Assembly (NCBI GenBank): GCA_014380705.1
Contig: JACMJI010000089.1
Location: forward strand, 1 to 12,095
Reading direction: 5' to 3'
Length of the DNA stretch: 12,095 nucleotides
From: Gorillibacterium sp.
GTDB taxonomy: Bacteria > Bacillota > Bacilli > Paenibacillales > NBRC-103111
A program made the translations under genes and the position numbers. The notes beneath the pieces are model-generated. The model saw nothing but the letters and a program-made list of their open reading frames with translations. It ran no database searches and was not told where the DNA came from. Below, piece by piece: positions 8,441 to 12,095 of the stretch (positions are counted from its first letter, which is position 1; every line of letters starts with the position of its first letter).

Positions 8441-8444
8441 TCAA
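8416..8444 (-). promoter_or_regulatory. Sigma-A promoter for the cysteine-rich gene
   Basis: On the minus strand TTGAAT (8444-8439, 4/6) is followed by a 17-nt spacer and a perfect TATAAT (8421-8416). Transcription would start near 8409, about 29 nt before the ATG at 8380. The -10 box is contained in one arm of a perfect inverted repeat. Confidence 0.65.
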
Positions 8445-8463
8445 TTTACAATATTATGGATTC

Positions 8464-8508
8464 TTGAAGCTTTGACAATGTTTAGTATGAACGATTTTGG
8501 ATCATAAT
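8464..8508 (+). promoter_or_regulatory. Possible promoter region for yacL (weak)
   Basis: The 200-nt gap before yacL must serve both divergent genes. On the plus strand I see only weak pairs: TTGAAG (8464-8469), 16 nt, TATGAA (8486-8491), and TTTAGT (8481-8486), 16 nt, CATAAT (8503-8508). A perfect TTGACA at 8472-8477 has no -10 box at the right distance. The remaining leader to 8563 shows nothing else clear. Confidence 0.25.
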
Positions 8509-8580
8509 GGTAAAGCATGGAAACTGAATCTCATTCGGTTCACTTATAAAATTTGCTTTTTTGAAAGGAGAGAAAGTCCT

Positions 8581-9669
8581 ATGAAAAAATCATTACGAAT
8601 GATTGCCACGCTTGTGGGAGCTTCCATTGGGTATAAGTGGAGTGTAGAGATAGGTTTTGACTTAAGAGCTATTTTTGGGCGTTTATGGCCAAGTGTAGGA
8701 GGGCTTTTTGAAATTACACTGACTGTCGGTCTGATGGCACTTGTTGGCTATTTGACAGCTGTGGTTATTGGCAATACGGTTTCGCGGATGTTCTTTCGAA
8801 CAGATGCCGTGTTAAATGAAATGCCTACTGCCGATTTATTGATTGGAGCTGCAGGTGTGTTGCTTGGACTTATTACCGCAGCGCTTCTATACCCTCTTAC
8901 TGCTGCTATCAGTTGGAATAACCCCCTGCTGCCGTTGGTTGTCACCGCTATGTTAGGCGTCCTTGGGTACCGCTTGGGACTTGCCAAAAAGGACGAAATT
9001 TTCGCTTTTTTTGGACAGCTTCGTTTAGGTAGAGAACAAGAAGATCGATCGGAGCAGTGGGAAGAGCACAAAATTCTCGATACCAGTGTTATTATTGACG
9101 GCCGTATTGCCGATATTTGCAAAACGGGTTTTATCGAAGGGACGCTGGTCATTCCCGGTTTTATTCTAGAGGAGCTTCAGCATATTGCGGATTCATCAGA
9201 TTTATTGAAACGAAATCGTGGACGCAGAGGGCTCGATATTCTAAACAAAATCCAGAAAGAATTAGATGTTAAAGTCCTTATCTACGAAGGGGATTTTGAC
9301 GAAATTTCAGAGGTGGACAGTAAGCTGGTAAGGCTCGCTAAGGTGCTACGCGGCAAGGTGTTGACCAATGACTTCAATTTGAACAAGGTTTGTGAGCTTC
9401 AGGGAGTGTCCGTGCTCAACATCAATGATCTAGCTAATGCCGTTAAGCCTGTGGTGCTGCCTGGCGAGGAGATCGTCGTACAAGTGATTAAGGACGGTAA
9501 GGAACATGGGCAGGGTGTAGCCTACCTTGATGATGGTACGATGATTGTAGTAGAAGGCGGTCGTGACTTTATTGGAACCACGATGGAGGCAATGGTAACA
9601 AGTGTTCTGCAGACATCAGCCGGGCGAATGATTTTTGCTAAGCCAAAGCTTTTGGAGAAAGCTCAATAG
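8581..9669 (+). CDS. yacL: YacL-type membrane protein with PIN and TRAM domains
   Basis: A 362-residue protein, nearly the length of B. subtilis YacL (about 366). Four hydrophobic segments (about 5-20, 40-64, 84-108, 115-135) anchor it in the membrane. A cytoplasmic PIN domain starts at '[14 protein letters not shown]' with D167, followed by '[10 protein letters not shown]' and 'TNDFNLNK', the usual acidic PIN positions. A TRAM domain (about 300-362) is typical, with '[20 protein letters not shown]' and a C-terminal '[10 protein letters not shown]'. PIN domains are metal-dependent RNases and TRAM binds RNA, so a membrane-tethered ribonuclease is inferred; the true substrate is unknown. The start at 8581 is supported by AAAGGAGAG (8564-8572) and the MKKSLRM start; an in-frame ATG at 8497 lies upstream of that SD and is rejected. 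It is followed by its own terminator. Confidence 0.93.
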   Translation: MKKSLRMIATLVGASIGYKWSVEIGFDLRAIFGRLWPSVGGLFEITLTVGLMALVGYLTAVVIGNTVSRMFFRTDAVLNEMPTADLLIGAAGVLLGLITAALLYPLTAAISWNNPLLPLVVTAMLGVLGYRLGLAKKDEIFAFFGQLRLGREQEDRSEQWEEHKILDTSVIIDGRIADICKTGFIEGTLVIPGFILEELQHIADSSDLLKRNRGRRGLDILNKIQKELDVKVLIYEGDFDEISEVDSKLVRLAKVLRGKVLTNDFNLNKVCELQGVSVLNINDLANAVKPVVLPGEEIVVQVIKDGKEHGQGVAYLDDGTMIVVEGGRDFIGTTMEAMVTSVLQTSAGRMIFAKPKLLEKAQ

Positions 9670-9716
9670 AGTGATTGCCAGATGCGAAGTAAAAGATTAC
9701 TTGAAAGCGTTAATGG

Positions 9717-9754
9717 AAGCCGTTCAAAGGCATAAGTGCTTTTGAGCGGCTTTT
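9717..9754 (+). terminator. Intrinsic terminator after yacL
   Basis: AAGCCGTTCAAAGGCA (9717-9732), loop TAAG, TGCTTTTGAGCGGCTT (9737-9752) give a 16-bp stem with two G-U wobbles, ending in TTTT. The T run is short but the stem is long and stable. It lies 47 nt after the yacL stop and separates yacL from the isoprenoid gene. Confidence 0.8.
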
Positions 9755-9915
9755 GTAGTTATAGAATACAATCATTATCAAATGCTTGCCCTCCATCACG
9801 AGAGGATGTAGAGAGGTTTTGTCGAAGTAAAGGAGTAAGCGAATGGGTTAGCCATAACTAACGCGGCGTAAATACAGGTAAACCTGCTCATAAACGGACA
9901 GGTTGGAGGCTAAGC
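9755..9915 (+). other. Leader region upstream of ispDF
   Basis: No gene is visible in these 161 nt. A weak promoter candidate is TTGTAG (9753-9758), 17 nt, TATCAA (9776-9781); another -10-like box TACAAT is at 9767-9772. An SD-like AAAGGAG (9829-9835) precedes the two-codon frame ATG-GGT-TAG (9843-9851), which overlaps a small hairpin GTTAG/CTAAC (9847-9862). CCTG (9883-9886) can pair either with CAGG at 9875 or, as AACCTG, with CAGGTT at 9899-9904 directly before the ispD SD GGAGG (9905-9909). Any regulatory role is inference. Confidence 0.35.
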
Positions 9916-11118
9916 ATGATGAATACGTTTGGAGTCGTAATTGTAGCAGCAGGCAAAGGCTCTCGTATGGGCTCGGTTGAGAGTAAGCAATATTTAAACG
10001 TTGCGGGGAAGCCCATCCTGATTCATACGTTAGAGCTTTTTGAGAAACTGCCTCAGGCAGCTTCGGTTGTCCTTGTCGTGAAAGCTGGTGATGAAGAACG
10101 CTGCCAGCAATATATTGTTGATTATAACATCACAAAGGTTTCTGCCATTGTTTCTGGAGGTAGTGAACGCCAAGCCTCTGTGCTGCGTGGACTTAAGGCA
10201 CTTCCTGAACATACCAATTGGGTGCTGGTGCATGATGCCGTACGGCCATTTACCCAACCGGAGCATATTATCGCGTGTTGGCAGCGGGCAAGCGAAACGG
10301 GGGCAGCCGTGTTAGCGGTTCCGGTCAAGGATACGATTAAACTCGTTTCCGCATTGGGTCGTATTGAGTCTACCCCGGACAGGAGTCTTTTATGGTCGGT
10401 TCAAACCCCTCAGGCTTTTGCCTTGCAGGCATTGATCGAGGCTCACGAACAAGCAGAACGTGAGGGCTACCTTGGTACGGATGACGCCATGCTGATGGAA
10501 AAGAGTGGAACCCCCGTTCTAGTCGTTCACGGGGGGTATGACAACATTAAGATTACGACACCAGAGGATATAGAGTGGGCAGAGGCTTATCTAGCTAGAA
10601 AGCACGGACTAGCGACGCAGGAGGGAATAAACATGATTCGAATGGGTCAAGGCTTTGATGTTCACGCATTTGCCAAGGGAAGAAAGTGTATCATTGGTGG
10701 TGTTGATATTCCATTTGAACAGGGACTGCTCGGGCATTCCGATGCAGACGTACTTCTCCATGCTATTGCGGATGCTGTTCTTGGCGCGTTGGCGCTCGGA
10801 GACATTGGAAAGCATTTTCCAGATACAGACCTAGCGTTCAAGAATGCTGACAGCCTTAAGCTTTTGATGCATGTATGGGGACTCATCAAAGAGAGAGGGT
10901 ATCGTTTGGGCAATCTTGACGCGACAATAATCGCCCAGCGACCCAAGATGGCTCCACACATCCCCAGGATGGTTGAGATCATTGCAGCGGCTCTTGAAGC
11001 AGAGCCTGGGCAGGTCAATGTCAAAGCTACAACAACAGAGAAACTAGGCTTTACCGGACGCGAGGAAGGTATCGCGGCACAGGCAGTTGTCTGCCTTTTA
11101 AAAAATGTGCTATCATAG
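9916..11118 (+). CDS. ispDF: Fused IspD-IspF, MEP pathway cytidylyltransferase / cyclodiphosphate synthase
   Basis: A 400-codon uninterrupted frame with two enzymes of the non-mevalonate isoprenoid pathway. Residues 1-239 are IspD (MEP to CDP-ME, using CTP): 'AAGKGSRMG' with R17, K24, HDAVRP (106-111), '[10 protein letters not shown]', 'WSVQTPQAF', 'GTDDAML' and K212 in '[10 protein letters not shown]'. Residues 240-400 are IspF (CDP-ME 2-phosphate to MEcPP, releasing CMP): D248/H250 in 'GFDVH', H282 in 'HSDADVLLH', '[10 protein letters not shown]' and '[18 protein letters not shown]'. Both halves look complete. The junction is only about 15 residues with no stop; B. subtilis has two separate genes. 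An SD and ATG for ispF survive inside the frame. GGAGG (9905-9909) precedes the first ATG; ATG 9919 is an alternative start. A single-base sequencing error that removed an ispD stop cannot be excluded. Confidence 0.88.
   Translation: MMNTFGVVIVAAGKGSRMGSVESKQYLNVAGKPILIHTLELFEKLPQAASVVLVVKAGDEERCQQYIVDYNITKVSAIVSGGSERQASVLRGLKALPEHTNWVLVHDAVRPFTQPEHIIACWQRASETGAAVLAVPVKDTIKLVSALGRIESTPDRSLLWSVQTPQAFALQALIEAHEQAEREGYLGTDDAMLMEKSGTPVLVVHGGYDNIKITTPEDIEWAEAYLARKHGLATQEGINMIRMGQGFDVHAFAKGRKCIIGGVDIPFEQGLLGHSDADVLLHAIADAVLGALALGDIGKHFPDTDLAFKNADSLKLLMHVWGLIKERGYRLGNLDATIIAQRPKMAPHIPRMVEIIAAALEAEPGQVNVKATTTEKLGFTGREEGIAAQAVVCLLKNVLS
10619..10625 (+). promoter_or_regulatory. Internal SD for separate ispF translation
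   Basis: AGGAGGG lies 7 nt before ATG 10633, inside the fused frame. It reads as Q-E-G in the fusion protein. Its strength and spacing equal those of the true starts in this window, suggesting that IspF can also be made alone. Confidence 0.7.
10633..11118 (+). CDS. ispF: IspF, 2-C-methyl-D-erythritol 2,4-cyclodiphosphate synthase (internal start in ispDF)
   Basis: A 161-residue protein beginning [13 protein letters not shown], which is how stand-alone IspF proteins begin. It is the normal family length (about 158-160). The zinc ligands D9, H11 and H43 are present, along with the nucleotide-binding '[10 protein letters not shown]'. IspF works as a homotrimer with active sites between subunits. 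It shares its frame and stop with the fused entry and is listed separately because SD AGGAGGG makes independent initiation likely. If the missing ispD stop is a sequence error, this is simply the ispF gene and ispD would end near 10630. gltX follows after 39 nt. Confidence 0.7.
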   Translation: MIRMGQGFDVHAFAKGRKCIIGGVDIPFEQGLLGHSDADVLLHAIADAVLGALALGDIGKHFPDTDLAFKNADSLKLLMHVWGLIKERGYRLGNLDATIIAQRPKMAPHIPRMVEIIAAALEAEPGQVNVKATTTEKLGFTGREEGIAAQAVVCLLKNVLS

Positions 11119-11157
11119 CCTGTAATGTTTTCTTATATGATCGGAGGAATTTCTACG

Positions 11158-12095
11158 ATGAATGGTCCAGTTCGCGTTCGTTACGCTCCCAGTCCAACGG
11201 GACATTTACATATCGGTGGAGCACGTACCGCGTTATTTGATTATCTTTTGGCTCGTAAATACGGGGGAGCCTTTGTTGTTCGCTTTGAAGACACAGACCA
11301 AACACGCCATGTCGAATCAGGGATCCACAATCAACTGGATGGTCTGCGCTGGCTAGGACTTGAATGGGACGAGAGTGTTGACATTGGCGGCCCTTATGCC
11401 CCCTACCGTCAGATGGAACGGCTAGACCTGTATAAGCCTTTTGTTGAGCAACTGCTAGCCAGCGGGGACGCTTATCGCTGCTATTGTTCAGAGGAAGATC
11501 TCGAGCGTGAACGGGAAGAACAAGAGGCTAGCGGTGAAATTACTGGATATTCCGGTCAACACCGGAACCTAACTAGCGAGCAGATCGCCGCTTATGAAGC
11601 GGAAGGGCGCATTCCTGCCATTCGCTTCCGTGTTCCTGAAGACCAGATTATTGCTTTTGAGGATCGCGTACGGGAGCATGTGGAATTTGACTCGAACGGT
11701 ATTGCTGATTTCATCATCGTACGCCCGGATGGGATTCCGACTTATAACTTTGCAGTTATACTCGACGATCACTTGATGAAGATCAATCTCGTCATCCGCG
11801 GGGAAGAGCATCTCTCCAATACCCCTAAGCAGATCTTGATGTATAATGCGCTGGGTCTACCGATTCCTGAGTTCGCCCACCTCTCTCTGGTTTTAAATCA
11901 GGACCGTAAAAAAATGAGTAAACGTGATGAATCTATTCTTCAATTTACCCAACAGTATGAAGCGCTAGGATACTTACCTGAAGCTGTGCTCAATTTCATT
12001 GCCCTACTTGGATGGTCTCCAGGTGGAGAAGAGGAAATGTTTACGAAGGAAGAGTTGATCGCTCAATTTGATTTCGATCGAGTATCCAAAAGTCC
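11158..12095 (+). CDS. gltX: Glutamyl-tRNA synthetase, N-terminal part (3' end outside window)
   Basis: The first 312 codons of a class I aminoacyl-tRNA synthetase, open to the window end. It charges tRNA-Glu, and in most Bacillales also tRNA-Gln for later amidation. The protein starts [20 protein letters not shown]; the HIGH motif is HIGG (18-21), and KMSKR is at 252-256 in '[11 protein letters not shown]'. C108/C110 ('CYCSEED') followed by 'YSGQHRN' match the corresponding region of Bacillus GluRS. The SD GGAGG (11143-11147) lies 10 nt before the ATG. The 39-nt gap to ispDF contains no terminator, so co-transcription is likely. The anticodon-binding domain lies outside the window. Confidence 0.96.
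   Translation, partial: MNGPVRVRYAPSPTGHLHIGGARTALFDYLLARKYGGAFVVRFEDTDQTRHVESGIHNQLDGLRWLGLEWDESVDIGGPYAPYRQMERLDLYKPFVEQLLASGDAYRCYCSEEDLEREREEQEASGEITGYSGQHRNLTSEQIAAYEAEGRIPAIRFRVPEDQIIAFEDRVREHVEFDSNGIADFIIVRPDGIPTYNFAVILDDHLMKINLVIRGEEHLSNTPKQILMYNALGLPIPEFAHLSLVLNQDRKKMSKRDESILQFTQQYEALGYLPEAVLNFIALLGWSPGGEEEMFTKEELIAQFDFDRVSKS

Noticed and set aside
8472..8477. Perfect TTGACA before yacL
   Set aside because: No -10-like hexamer 16-18 nt downstream; CATAAT is 25 nt away.
8497..8580. N-terminal extension of yacL from ATG 8497
   Set aside because: No SD before 8497, an SD lies just before 8581, and family proteins begin with the first membrane segment.
1..12095. CRISPR arrays, insertion sequences, phage or defence genes, tRNA genes
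   Set aside because: No regular direct repeats, transposase motifs, terminal repeats or cloverleaf patterns were seen on either strand.

Overview
The window is chromosomal housekeeping DNA from a low-to-moderate GC Firmicute. The best guess is Paenibacillus or a close relative. The order ctsR-mcsA-mcsB-clpC-radA-disA, then yacL, ispD, ispF and gltX is the Bacillales arrangement. The pssA-type gene and the opposite-strand cysteine-rich gene between disA and yacL are what point to Paenibacillaceae; this placement is from memory and was not checked by search. I see no mobile element, CRISPR array, tRNA, rRNA or phage gene, and every complete gene is intact.

Region 1 (1-4316) is the protein quality-control operon. 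It holds the 3' end of ctsR (heat-shock repressor), mcsA (zinc-finger activator), mcsB (protein arginine kinase) and clpC (AAA+ unfoldase). McsB marks proteins with phospho-arginine, ClpC recognises the mark through its N-domain and feeds the protein to ClpP, and McsA/McsB also control CtsR and ClpC activity. The genes are tightly spaced, each with its own Shine-Dalgarno (SD). A hairpin terminator follows clpC.

Region 2 (4464-7088) is genome maintenance and second-messenger signalling: radA (branched-DNA helicase/recombination factor) and disA (DNA-scanning c-di-AMP synthase), 52 nt apart, probably with their own promoter after the clpC terminator.

Region 3 (7072-8444) holds a membrane phospholipid gene of the pssA type and a convergent small cysteine-rich gene of unknown function. 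pssA has a near-consensus sigma-A promoter overlapping the end of disA, followed by a short dyad. The two convergent genes share a terminator flanked by A and T tracts. The unknown gene has a good sigma-A promoter whose -10 lies in a perfect 9-bp inverted repeat.

Region 4 (8581-12095) is yacL (membrane-anchored PIN-TRAM protein) with its own terminator, then a structured leader, then one open frame joining ispD and ispF, then the 5' part of gltX (glutamyl-tRNA synthetase, cut by the window end).

The most notable points are the in-frame IspD-IspF fusion that keeps an ispF-type SD and start inside it, the promoter/operator architecture around pssA and the unknown gene, and the cysteine-rich protein itself. 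No wholly new multi-gene system is evident.
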